Origin: Pelargonium nanum | Taxonomy: Eukaryota; Streptophyta; Magnoliopsida; Geraniales; Geraniaceae | Assembly: GCA_036897485.1 (NCBI GenBank) | Contig: JAYMTF010000636.1 | Location: 1-32,353, forward strand | Direction: 5' to 3' | Length of the DNA stretch: 32,353 nt | In this document: positions 1 to 12,200 of the stretch, one piece after another | Layout: each line of letters opens with the position of its first letter | Position numbering within the stretch: the first letter of the stretch is position 1 | Position numbers and translations under genes: made by a program | The notes under the pieces: generated by a model | Seen by the model: only the letters and a program-made list of their open reading frames with translations | Database searches by the model: none | Told to the model about the DNA's origin: nothing

Positions 1-935
1 TGGTACCTCTTATCTTTAGTAGTTTAGGTGCTATTCTTGCGTATAATGTGAATTTGGTATCGGAATATTTGTATTGAATTTAACAATATGTACGTATAAT
101 TAGTTCGCAGGTACTCCCCCAATAAGGGATCTTTTGAGGGGTTATATAGCAAAGGTTGCTTTATGTTGTATCGGCTTTTTGTCCCTGCTTTTCATATTTT
201 GGTTCAGTAAAAAGGGTATACCTGAGTAAAATAAAAGTTCTTTGTCAATAGAATATGTTGAATCCAAGATTTCTAATATAGCCAAGGAAAGCTTTTATTA
301 AAAGAATACAGTAAAGATAAAGAGGCTTTTTTCTGTTGACAAGGAAAGTAGAGCTAAACTGGTGACTGTGGTGTAAATGGAGAGAGAGCCCTAGTCTTGC
401 ACAATTATAGGGGGCTTAGAAAGGAGGATTCAATTATCAAGTAAAAACTGGATAGTGGGATCTCTAGCCCCAAAACGCGGACTTTTTAATCTATTGAACC
501 AAAAACCCTTTGCTTACAAGACATACTTAAAAGAAAACCTTGCACCTTTGAATTTAAGGACTCCGTCATAGTAGTGTTTCTAACTTCGCTTCAAGACAAT
601 AAGTTTTTGCTAATAATGTTATACAGAATTCTTTTTGACAATGATCCGAACTGATTTGCAAAAATTGTGAATCTCAGTATCTCAAAAACATGGGCTGAAG
701 TCCTGTAAAGCTAGTACTAGGTTCTAGAAATACCTTTCCGCGTTGAACTTTGTATTAACAAGCTGGTGCGCCTAGGATTTTTTTGTGTGAAGACATTCCT
801 AGCATTTTTCATCATCAGGTGGATTTCACAATAATAGTTGTTTTGCATAGGACAGAGAACCATACTTTTCTATTGAAAGAAGATACATGCTAAGTAATTA
901 TTTGTTTCCACATGCAAAATATAATGTGCTTGAGT

Positions 936-1197
936 CATTCTGCACTGTTTTTGTTGTAGCGATAAATATTATCAAGTAAAGGTGATCTATCATGAGTAGA
1001 TTAACGTTTATATAGGAAGCTGTTATAAGTGAATTTGATCAAACGTTTATTATATTGAGTGCTAATCATTCTGCGCTGTTTTTGTTGTAATGATAAATAC
1101 TATCAAGTAAAGGTGATTTATCATTAGTAGATTAACGTTTATTTAGGAAGTTGTTATGAGTGAATTTGATCAAATGTTTATTATATGGAGTGCTAAT
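936..1197. repeat. 131-bp tandem duplication, two copies
   Basis: Units 936-1066 and 1067-1197 begin with cattctgc and end with gtgctaat. They align along their whole length with scattered substitutions (for example agcgataaatatt against aatgataaatact). Both carry the line gtttttgttgta, then a gataaat, then tatcaagtaaagg. The divergence suggests an old local duplication rather than an assembly artefact. No coding potential was seen. Confidence 0.9.
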
Positions 1198-1238
1198 GGG
1201 CTGTAACTATTGCCTAAGAGTATCAGTTTAGCGTACTT

Positions 1239-1379
1239 GATTGTTATAGCTGTATATATTATCAAACAGTGAATATGTAGCATTCTTTTCTATACAACTT
1301 CTAGATGAGCTCAACCATCATTGTATAACAGTGAATATGATTGTTATAGCTGTATATATTATCAAACAGTGAATATGTA
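1239..1379. repeat. 41-bp direct repeat, period 100
   Basis: The segment starting gattgttatagctgtatat occurs at 1239-1279 and again at 1339-1379 with no differences seen. The second copy is preceded by aacagtgaatatg, itself the tail of the repeat, so the array looks like a slipped or partial third copy. It lies directly right of the 131-bp duplication. Confidence 0.85.
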
Positions 1380-1521
1380 TCAACCTCTATTGTGATTCTT
1401 TAAACCAATACAATTTATTATTTTACCCATTAAATGTGTTGTTAACTGAACCAGAAGATGTTTTGATGAATTTGCTTTAGTTTCAATGATATGTTGACCT
1501 GTTTTTTAATTGTTTCCACAG

Positions 1522-2252
1522 GCTGTTGATGGAAGTTTATGGAGACAAAATCATCCTACTTCGTGAAGAAAAGCAGTTCACTGTGCAACTTCTGCAGTGG
1601 GTGCTTGTCAAAGATATCATTTGTACATGTGATTTCATATCATCATAAGAGGACTTTGTAGTGATATAAATTCTTGTTTTGAGCATTTCGCTTAATGGCA
1701 GGTTTCGAGCTTTTTTTCTTTACCTTCATAAATTTTTGTGGTAAAGGATACTGCCTTTTGAATCATTCTAGAATTGTGTTTTACGTGCATTATATTCCCT
1801 TTTTACAGTAATGTGTGACTTGTAGCTTCTCTATGTTTACTCTATTTCATTGAATTTCACATTTGTCACATCTCATATCTAATTTCTGCCTTTTGAGGTA
1901 CCCTAGTTGGATTAGTGATCTTAGATAGTGTTAAATTTGGGCTAATGAACATCTTCATATGCCCGTTTAGTTACTATATAATCTTAAAGACCTGAATTAT
2001 ATAACCATGTTGGCATTGCTATATTTTAAGTATTTGCAGATAAACATTGGAAGATCAGCTATATCTAATCTACAGGTATAAAGCTCCTTTGTATTTAAAT
2101 TATATACTGTTGACACTACGTACCTGTTCGATTCCATTTTTGTATATTATCACGTCTGCAATTTTGCACTGATTTAAGATATTGCATATGATATTATATA
2201 TGGTATGAAATTTTGAAAGCAATAGGTCACTGCTCCAGATACAATGATGTAG
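1522..2252 (+). CDS. Putative terminal exons of an unrecognised plus-strand gene
   Basis: Three small open segments join in phase. Exon 1522-1600 follows a strong pyrimidine tract and CAG acceptor and reads LLMEVYGDKIILLREEKQ then FTVQLLQW. Exon 2040-2075, between TTTGCAG and a GTATAA donor, reads INIGRSAISNLQ. Exon 2226-2252 follows AATAG and reads VTAPDTMM then a TAG stop. Compatible phases across three exons argue for a real gene end. Against it, the donor after 1600 (GTGCTT) is weak, the last exon has a competing CAG acceptor at 2237, and nothing upstream in the window is clearly exonic. The charged first exon looks helical. I do not recognise the protein and assign no function; the whole model could be chance. 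Confidence 0.4.
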
Positions 2253-3570
2253 ATATCTGTAGGCATCTCATTTTGTAAAATAACTTCAACCTTTGGCGGA
2301 AAATATTCCGCTTTCAGCATGTGGTACTGTTGAGCTAACAAATTTTCTCCAGTCGAAATATATGGATTTCACACTGCTAAGGCTTAAATTTACATAAAAT
2401 AGTGAAGGTATTCTTATTGCTACATTTATTTTCGTGTATGTACTATTATGCTTTTGATTATAATACTTAAAAAAATTATTTACGTGTCATTTTATGCTTT
2501 GCTCACTATATATTTTTTCTACAAAAACCACTAGCTTCATTATCATCGATTATCAGAATTCATACAAAAGGATGCATTACAAAAAGAAGGATAAAGCCAG
2601 TCTAGAGTTCCCTGTTCTACCAAAAGTGGCTAACCTTTATGCATCACTGCTGTTTTACAAAAAAAAGGATCAACAAAAACAAAATATCATCAAGCACATA
2701 TTTGCAGCTAGCGTCCGCTATAGCTCTTGCCCTAATCCACCTGAAAAGATCAGAGCAATCCGTAAGGAATAAAGCCTGAAAACATCGATAGTGAAGACAA
2801 AACGATAGACCCGAGAGTAAGGCTAAGGCTAAGGCTAAGGCTTCAGCTTCAAGGGGGAGGTGCAATGTAAGGAGAAAAAGTTATGAGCCAGAACGATATT
2901 ATAATGAAGAAGTTGCCAACCTCCACCGGCTGATTATCCCTTGAAGCCCCCATCAGATTCTAGAATCAGACCAGAAATCGAAGGTGCATAATCTAGAGGA
3001 TGACCTTTGTTTGTTTGGTAATTTCGAATAAGGTGAGAGTTTGTTATTCCTATTTAGCACCTCCAAGTCCTCCCTCTTAGTTTATTTATCTCTTCAAGTA
3101 TTGTCTTAATATCCCTAGCTACCATTGAAGCTATCACTTTGGATGAAGAGATCGTGGAGAAATATTCCTTTATTTTTTACGCCGTTAGAGATACACAAAG
3201 CTCAAGTGGAATCTGATAGAGGCGAGACTATGTCGAGGATAACTAAAGTGACTTCAACTATTGAAAAGTTACGTATTGAGGTAATTATTCTATCAATCGT
3301 TGGAATCACCTCATAAAAAGATCTAGATATTTGAATAACTTTTTAGATATTATGATGCGTGCCTATTTCTTCCAGCAGCTACTATCACTAAAATTTACGA
3401 ATCATCAATAGTTTGTGTGAATAATATGCTCGTTTCTTTAATTTTTATTCTGGTCTTGCTTGCAAACTCGCATGTGTAATAGTTTCAATGAAATGAGATA
3501 AGATCAAACGAACAATATGCTCTTATCAGGTTTTTGTTTGTACTTGTATGAGCTAAATGTTAGTTTGGTT

Positions 3571-3666
3571 GTTTGGCTATAGTGCATGATCATACCCTCA
3601 CTCGCGAATATAACACTCGTTTGGCCATAGTGAATGATCATATCCTCACACGCGGATATAACACTC
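3571..3666. repeat. 48-bp tandem repeat, two copies
   Basis: Units 3571-3618 and 3619-3666 both start gtttggc and end with gatataacactc or its close variant. Differences include tgcatgatcatac against tgaatgatcatat. No open frame continues through it. It is one of three tandem repeats in the window with the same 48-bp period but unrelated sequence. Confidence 0.85.
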
Positions 3667-4688
3667 GTTACGCGGATGAAATGAAATAAAAAAAAAAAAG
3701 AGGCTCAAACATGGTGAACTAAGGACATTAATCCAAAGAGTGGCCTTGAAAAGTCACAAATGAATCATGAACAACTTAAATCATTTCCTAATATCCTCAT
3801 CCCAAGAATTTTGCTTTAAAGTGAGAACAAAACTAATTCTAACTAAATTATGTGGTTAAGTAATGAGACACATGCACACGGATCATTAGCAAGGTCAAAA
3901 TCTCATGCAAACACAAAATTTCATTTTGAAGTATGAAAATCATTCACTAATCATAATTGATAAATCTCAAACTTAAGAACACTAAATGATACAACTTTAG
4001 CAATCCAAGAACAAACTGAGTGACCTCCTAGAGGCTTGGTATGGTTGAGGCAGGCGCAGGTTTCCTTGGACACTAACTTCCATCATGAACTATTGTCGTC
4101 CATTAACCTTTAGGCGTAAGATTCTCGGCGCGAGTACCTTCTTTCTTGTGCATAAGGCATGAGCGAACGTGTTGGTGTGCTTAGCTTGTGATTTATAGGG
4201 TGCAAGGAATGATGTAAAGAGATGGTGTGAGGCGCGTAGGAGCAAAGAGTGTGCGTCCTGGTGTTGTGGCACTTGTCTAGGCGAAAGGAGTGTGGCGCTC
4301 AGGCAAGACTTAACCTAATGGAGACAAACCTTCACATTGTGACGCGAGCCTACGTTGCGGTGCATTGGCCTACCTTGCAGTGCGAGTCCTTAGTCTCGGG
4401 GTATCCCTCCTTGGCTCGAAAACGTGTCTTTTAACTTTCTTGCTTGGACAACTTTGTCGTGGCATCCTTGGTTGATCTTTTAAGGTAGGATTCTTAGGGC
4501 AGAGCTCATTGGCTTTGGGTAATCATTTTCCTAAACGACCTTTCCTTGGGTGGACTCGCATTAGCCTCTGGACTCCTAATCTAGAGGTTTCATTCCATGC
4601 TCGTGTTCCATCGATCCATGTGGACGTCTCTCGTAATTAGATAAATACTCGTAGTCATATCTCCATGATGTCAATTTTATTTGTAACA

Positions 4689-4930
4689 TTTGGGGAGCAT
4701 AAAAGTTTACATGATGAACCAGACCCACGGGTACCCGACACCTGGCGGTAACTCAACCTGGAGTTAACCGGTTATGGTTCATCATGTAAAAATTCAGATC
4801 GGGTTGGGTCGAGCTGGGTTAATCCACGAAATTAAGTGTATATTATGCCTGAAACCCAAACCCCCTTTAGGGGTAGAGTTAAGAGTTAGGGTTCACCAAC
4901 ATGAAGCCGACCCTAAATTTGTAAGCTCTA
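4689..4930. mobile_element. hAT-like MITE remnant with internal inverted repeat
   Basis: The right end (aaatttgtaagctcta, ending 4930) matches the inverted terminus of the better copy at 24911-25098. Interior blocks are also shared: acccacgggtacccgacacc, a gggtcgg-type block, and tattatgcctgaaaccc. The left terminus is degraded around catttgggga. Unlike its relatives it contains a perfect 16-bp inverted repeat (4706-4721 and 4775-4790, tttacatgatgaacca), which suggests an internal rearrangement. Confidence 0.5.
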
Positions 4931-5448
4931 ATTTGCACAAGTCTTTAAGAGTTTAAACCTGAGAATGAATATATTAGAGCAATTTTTTATTATTATAATT
5001 AAGAAACAAAGTTGCCGCAATGGGTCAATTTGAGTAGTACATGGACAAGTACTTTTCCCTTTTACACAATGATGTAAGCCACCACAAGGCAATTAAATAC
5101 CCAAAAACATACTTATAAGCTTAGAGATAACATGACAATCTTCAATTTCAACAGTAAAAATAAATGTGAAAAAAGAGAGCAGAAAATTGAGGATGCAAGA
5201 ACAGCCCTATAATTGAATGAAATGCAATTGAGTTCAATCTCAACCAACAAAAAATAAATGACCTTACACTGACCCCAAAAAATTGCAGGGATAAGAGCGG
5301 AAAAAAAAAACTCGAAGAAACAAAATTTTAACCGGAATGGCATAATCATCGACATTGTGTGCTACACATATCAATAATTGTCTCTTACCACCCGAGTCGA
5401 GTGCCTTTCCTCCTTCGAGGTGAGCGGCAATGAACTCCTCTACAGCAC

Positions 5449-6243
5449 TCAATTTGGATGCTTTGATTGTTCATCTTTCTCGTCATCCTGCATATTCAAA
5501 CCAATTACGGGATGAAGTCCATTAAGCTAAGTGAAGATCGGTTTATCAGATATAATTAGACCAAAGTATGATCCGTTGACCCAGATTCGCACAATCCCGT
5601 GTTTTCGAAAGAAGAAAAATATATATATACAGACTCAGGTGCCAAAGCATATAAAGGTAAATGGCAAAGGGTGAAGTACTTGAAAATTGAAAGAAATGAG
5701 CTGAGCTTACCGAACTATCCCCAATCTTGTCCAAATCATCTTCAAAGCCCCCATCACCCTCATCTGAAAATTTGGATAAATCATTAGGTAGTAGAGTCAA
5801 AATTCTCCCTCCCCCTCTCTCGATTTATATAGAGAGAGCAAGGAGCTTGTTAAGCCACCAATAACATGATGACACCTTATTAAAATTTTGGATCCAGCAA
5901 GTCATTTCGCTCCCACAAATTCATTGGATGATATTTTAATGAGATGTCATGTTATCCTTGGCTTAACTTAACCTAAACCAAAATTAACATGCCTCGTATT
6001 CTTTATGTGTGTTTACGCACGTGCGCACACATAGAGAGAGCAAAGAGCCTAAGCCAAGAGCTATTTGGCTTAGGTTAAGTCACCAATGAGGTTGCGACAT
6101 ATTAATAAATTATGGATCCAACGAATTGCTCCGCTCCCACAAATTCATTAAAGTGGGTACGAGTGAAATTTTAATGTGGTGTAATGATTTCATTTTCATT
6201 GGTGTGTCTTAACCTAAGCTAAAAAAATCATGGCTCATATCCA

Positions 6244-6274
<31 letters not shown>

Positions 6275-9200
6275 TCTCATACAAGAATTCTATGTAAAAA
6301 ACTTTTGGCTTATACTAAACAACCAATGAGGGTACGACACCTCATTTATAGTTTTATGATCCAACGGATTGCTCCACTCCTACAATTTCATTGGAGTGCG
6401 TATGAGCAAAACTTTAATGTGTTGTCTCATGGGTTTGGCTCGGGCCAAAAAAATCTGACTCAAATTGTTTATTCTCTCCTCTCTAGCAAGACACAGCCAT
6501 GGTAACAAGAAAATTGCAGGACACAAACTGAATAGATAACAATGCAACAGAAAACAAAGGTAAGACAAACAAAACAGAACATCACTTCCCTCCTCCCCAA
6601 CCCAACCCAACCCACCCACCACTTCTATTTTTGGCAGTTTGGGTAGTGTCACAGAGTCTACTCAGGCATGGTTTACTCAAATTGATGTATGTGGGCACAA
6701 GACTCTACCTTCAGGAAATTGGGGCATAACCACAGAACATAGAAAACATTCTCAGTTCGCGAGAAAGAGTTGCACAAAAAAATAATAATAATAATATTTG
6801 AAATTAATTCCCTCAGAAAGATTACAATATACCTGGGCCATCATCACTGTCTCCAAGATCCCCAAGGAGAAAAACATCTAAGTCCTGATCGATCGATGAG
6901 GAGCTTGAAGGTTTACTTTTCCAGTTCGATCCCTTCACCTCTGGCTTAGAAGTAGTCACAGCATTAGAAGATTCATTCACCTGATCATTTTTTGCTTGTT
7001 CTGCGTTTTTTAGTTTAACATCCTCCATATAACGCTTTTCAAACCTAAAGCAAACCATAAGAGGAAGCATTAGAGAACCATAAACACAAGTAGAATGAAT
7101 GAAATACCTCTCACTCTTCAAAAAAGAAACTGAGATTCGAGACATGAGCTCAAGAGAGAGATGTACTTCAAGCAAGCTTTTGTTATGCACGACTTGATTG
7201 GATGCTTTTGAGGACTCCGTTTCAAGATAGACTACTTCCAATATTTCTTTCTTTTTATCTTGGAACTTAATATATCATTTTGTTTTCTTCTTTTCTTTTT
7301 CAACTATTAAAATATTCTTTTCTGACACACTGACATTTACCCTAAGCTGTAGATAACTTTACACTTCGCTTAACTCTTGTTATTGTATACAAGCTAACCA
7401 GTTTTTATGTACAAAAAAATAACCATACAATAAAGAACTCCTGAAAACAAATATATATATACACACACATATTAATGTCTTCACACTTCCTATTTCAAGT
7501 TCTAGATAACTTATAAATTTTCAAGAAAAACCTAGCAATGTATTTAAAATGCAGTAAACTTGAGCAAATAGGAAGGTAATGTTAATGTTATCTCGCATGT
7601 CGCATCGAAAGAATGTGAAGTCCGTTGCCACTTTTTTTATAAATAAAAGTCCGTTGCCACTTAATATACAAGTTATGCCCTCCAGCTAAAAGTTTAAGCT
7701 TTTGGGTAGAAGTTAAGTTTAACATGGTATCAGAGCTGGTTTGGTGGTCTCTGGTCTGCAAGGCCTGCAACGGCTCACGTCCAGGGTCCGTTGTGTAATC
7801 ATTGATAAATCTTCTTTGGCTATAATATAGGTCTCTCTCTCAGTATCGCTAAGATAACTAATTTTGTTAAAGAAAAGGAGCCATGTGCAGAACCTCTTAT
7901 CTCTCTCTCCCGCAGTATAGCTTTATCTACTGTACCACACTGGTTCATTTTTCTATTTCTTCTTCATCCCCTTAAGTGGTTCTCCTTGTGTTGCTTTTCT
8001 GTGAGCCAATCAATATAATAATAGACTTTTATCTCGTAATTGGGCTTTAGGATTTTTTTATGAATTGTAATTGAGTTGGTTTATCAATTCATAACTAATC
8101 TGAGTTAACAGGCTGAGTTCATTTAGCAATAACATTTTTTATTCATTTAAAATAGTCCACACTGCATGCCTTTTGTATCAAACCAAAAGTTCCTTGCCTT
8201 ATGTCCTAAAGCACTAATGAAAGTTATACTTTTGCCTAGAGAGAAAATATAAAAGAATAGGGGACACCATAGGCACTAACCATGGAGCATCAACATGCTT
8301 CAACACAAACAATAAAAATATAAATTTTCATACAAGTATTATTAGAGTCTTTACCATGGAGACAAGTTACTTACGGTGCAAGATGATTGTTGGCTATGAG
8401 AAAATATATCCTCCAAAACTTCCTCTCTCTCATAAAGCGTGGGCACAATGCATATCTTAATTTTGAAATTTCCTGAAACAAAATATTCACAAGCAGCAGT
8501 AGTGTGAAGAAATTTCAATGAAAACATCAAGGAATTAAACTGTACAGCTGAAAGCATCACCTGTATAGGTTCTTTGAGAGCAAAGAGAAATTGCATTTTA
8601 TGTACATTACAAATCATGAACAAAGGTGGACCACTTATATAACCCATAAAACTACATCAGATGATGTGGGAAAAAAATAGTAGACATTCCCTTAATCTTT
8701 ACACAATTCAGCGCTTAGAGTAAGAAGCATCTCCAGGTTCCACAATACTTTGAGCTAGTTTGATAACACTGCTTCAAAATTGGAAGGAACTAGAAGGAGC
8801 TAGAATGAGCAGTAGGAAATAGTCTGTTTTGTTTAGTAAAACTATGATCCAGAAAAGTAAGAATAAAACTATGATTACTAATCCCATGATGTATTCCTTC
8901 TGATAATAAAGGAGACTACCATATCCTCTAAAAAGCCAGTGGACTCAGATTTAGAAACTTTGGCTTAGTCTGTTCACATATAGGAAGAGGGAGGATTCAT
9001 AATTAAATCGTAAAAAAAAGGTTCAGCAGGATAGATGTGCCTCGTAGTAAGCAGAGTTGAATATCGAGATAGTTGTCAGAATAAAAAAATGAATTAACTT
9101 TATTATATGAATTAGATTCAAATAGGTATATAATATAGTTGGTTTCGGAAGGAGTTTCATGAAATAGTTTGATCGGGAAAAAAATTCTAAAAAAAAGTAT

Positions 9201-12200
9201 AAATTTATGAAATGACCAAACTAGACATGAAACCAAATTGAGTCAATAACATGATTGAACTAAAATTATAAAATAAAAATTGTTATATAATGTAAATAAT
9301 ATGCATAAAATATCATATATTGAATAATTTTCTACCTACTTAATTTCTATATAGGGTCGTATATATGAAGGGAAAATAGAAAACAATGCAAGTACGGTAG
9401 ACCAAATTAATTAATACTATAATTTTTAACTAAAACATAGAGTAAATCAGGTTGACCTTAGTCATCGTGACATTGGAAAAAAACGGGTCAACCGTATATA
9501 TGAACAGTCGACCCAACTTATGAACACTCAACTTTGCAGCCATTAACGAATATCAGAACATCATAAAAACTCTTAAAATGGTTCTCCTAAACACCATAAA
9601 CTAAAACTAAAACTTAAATTAGTTAAATAGAACTGCATATTGCATAGCATAAGTAAGAATTTAGTCCAGAATTATGAGTAATATTGCTAGAAAGTGAGAG
9701 TATTGAAAGGAATGGTGGTTTTATATTTACTCCTTGCAGGAACTCATTGGTGCAAGAGCTCCTCACCTCCTACAGGATTAAGCACCTTCCTGTTGCTGTG
9801 CAGGAGGTTGCTGATGGAAATCAGCCAAACCACCAAACATCAGCAACTTCTTGGCCAACACAAATTTGATGTGGCACCTCCAGGAAGTCGACAAGTAGTG
9901 CTACCAAACAAGCCATGATTAAATGGTAGTGCTTCCATCAATAATAGCACAGTTTTAATAATAAGAATCAAATCTTTTTGAGAACTGAAATATAACTTTT
10001 CAAATTATACTTTGGACACCTAGTAAAGATCTTCTAAATTAGTCCATGTTTTATTAGTCTATAAAAGAGTAGATTGGAAGGTCCCACTAGCTAATAAATA
10101 ATATGGGCATCACCAATGCAAACTGGTTTTAAGTTTGCACCTAGCACGGTATTACACCTAGTTTAGTTTCATTGGAAAGCCCACTTACCATCCAATAGAA
10201 ATTAGTTTCCCAAACTCGATTAGCTTTATCCCAAGTTAGGTTCAGAAAAGATTGTTAATCTCATCCTAATACAATGCAAATAGCCAACTCCAAAAGTAGA
10301 TGCTGAACTTCATCAATACAGCCCAACAGCCCGAGAGGTACACTTTTAAATAGGTGAAAAAGGTTCAGTTCACACTAGTTTGGGGCATTGTTCCCATAGT
10401 AGACGCAATATCTTGTACTGCAATATCTTAGCCTTTTTTATGTACTCTGGAGAAGAGATAAAGTTGTCCTAAAGCAATGGAAACAAATAAAATAAAATAA
10501 AAAACAATGGTTGCAATTCATAAATACATCATTATTGTATCTTAAAAGGATAAACAGGAGAGATCACAGCAAGTCACCTTTAGGGAACATGGCATTTTTG
10601 ACACTCATAAGCATAAGTTAAGAGAAATAAATTGACTATATAATGGAAAAAGGGTTCCATTTAAGATCTGGTTGACAGAGATTCCAATAAAGAATAAAAG
10701 AATCAATTACTAGACAAATGCACTTCAGACACAGTACTTCAAAGAAAATGGTATTAGAGGAAAAAATACCCTTATTTTCTATAACCTTTTACCTATTATA
10801 TAATTCAACAGTTAAAAATGAAAGTAAATAAACCTACTCCATACTATAAGTACAATGGAACAGAGAAAGATATCTTGTTGAATGAATAGGTGACAGGTGT
10901 TTCCAAATCTTTCAATCACCTAGAGAATAATCTCAGTTCTGCACGTGTTTGAAGACAGTCATTCAACAATCTTAATTTTAAACCCTAGGAAAAACTTGCT
11001 AATGGGCTAAACATTCACTTCCTGAACTAAGATAAACTTTTCTCTCAGTTGTGATGGCAAAATATGTACCTTGACTGCAGAGAGAACAAGATGTGCGTGT
11101 TTTTCTTGAAACTCTGTAAGATCCTGCCTTACATTTGAGACAGTAGGAACATCAGAAACTTCTGTATCATCTGGACATGGGAAAGGCCAACTAATTAACC
11201 CTTGAAAATTCAAGGTATGCCACATGTAAAAACTAATTACATTGCATTGTCACAACACCACAGTATCAATGCCTTGCTGCTGACAGAAATGACAGTTTTC
11301 CAGTCAAAATCTCTTTTTCAAATAGTTTTCATGGGACTACTACGAATACTAGATAACTTTTTTTATTTTATCTTTTTTTTCCACCATTTCCAGCTCCAAG
11401 TGATATGTAACCCCCGTCAAGCAAAATAGTTGTAGAACACTCAATTTGAAAATTGTTTGTGTTTCATTGAGTCCCAAAACAGTTATATTCGTTAGTTAAT
11501 CCAATACAAAACAATGTACGCAATGTTTTGTGGTCCATGATCACTAGGCAGTGGAAATATTTTACATTCCAATAGGTTATTTTGGTGACCGACGATTACA
11601 ATGTAGCACCAAACCAATGGCAAGATACTTTCAGAGTGGTAATTCCCAATTTCATTAGGCATTGAAGTAACAATTTCACAATATTCAACTAAATTGAAAA
11701 TCATTATTCGTTTCTTCATATTGCAAGTATTAGCCAACCCACTAGTTCTGTCCCTATACTCACATTCCTCTCATTTCCCTTCATTCTCTTCAGAAACCAA
11801 TCATGCTTCCAAACACAGTAAAATCAGGAAATATTTTCCATTTCAATAGGTTATTTTGACGATCAACAATTACAATGTAGGCCAATTGCAAGAAAATATC
11901 AGTATGATAGTTCCAAATTTCATTAGGTTTTGAAGTGAAAATATCACAATGTTCAACTAAATTCAAAATCAACATTCATTTCTTCATATTGCAAGTATTA
12001 GCCAACACACACTAATTAGGTCATTCTCTTCAGAAATCAATCATATAACCTATTTCTGAACAAACACAGTCAAATCAGGAAATTGCTCCAACTCCAGCTT
12101 CTCTCACAAACCAAACAAACAAATAAAGCAGGAAAATGATATATGTACCTTGCAAGGGAAAATCCTGGAAAGTGGTGGAAGTGATCCCCTTCATGAACTC

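Larger units (their letters stand above)
1..1521. other. Left-edge non-coding region, possibly intronic
   Basis: No convincing exon was found before 1522. The stretch is AT-rich and reading frames are short. If the exons proposed at 1522-2252 are real, this would be an intron (or introns) of a gene entering from the left. It holds a 131-bp tandem duplication and a shorter direct repeat, listed separately. A polypyrimidine tract followed by CAG at 1519-1521 makes a good acceptor at its right end. Confidence 0.4.
2253..5448. other. Intergenic region, repeat remnants
   Basis: This stretch holds no gene I can support. It lies between the putative plus-strand gene end and the 3' end of the minus-strand BSD gene. 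It contains a (ggctaa)n microsatellite near 2821-2842, a 48-bp tandem repeat at 3571-3666, a GC-richer island at about 4020-4640 that resembles degraded mobile DNA but was not identified, and a hAT-like MITE remnant at about 4689-4930. The BSD 3' UTR must occupy the right end. A minus-strand AATAAA at 4986-4991 is a possible polyadenylation signal, though far from the stop codon. Confidence 0.6.

Noticed and set aside
2494..2772. 92-aa plus-strand open frame
   Set aside because: It is low-complexity (K/S/Y-rich) in AT-rich DNA, with no splice or domain support.
11492..11975. Two similar minus-strand open frames suggesting a small duplicated gene inside intron 1 of BSD
   Set aside because: The similarity comes from an intronic DNA duplication. 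Both frames are short, have different starts and stops, and gaps between the copies are not multiples of three.
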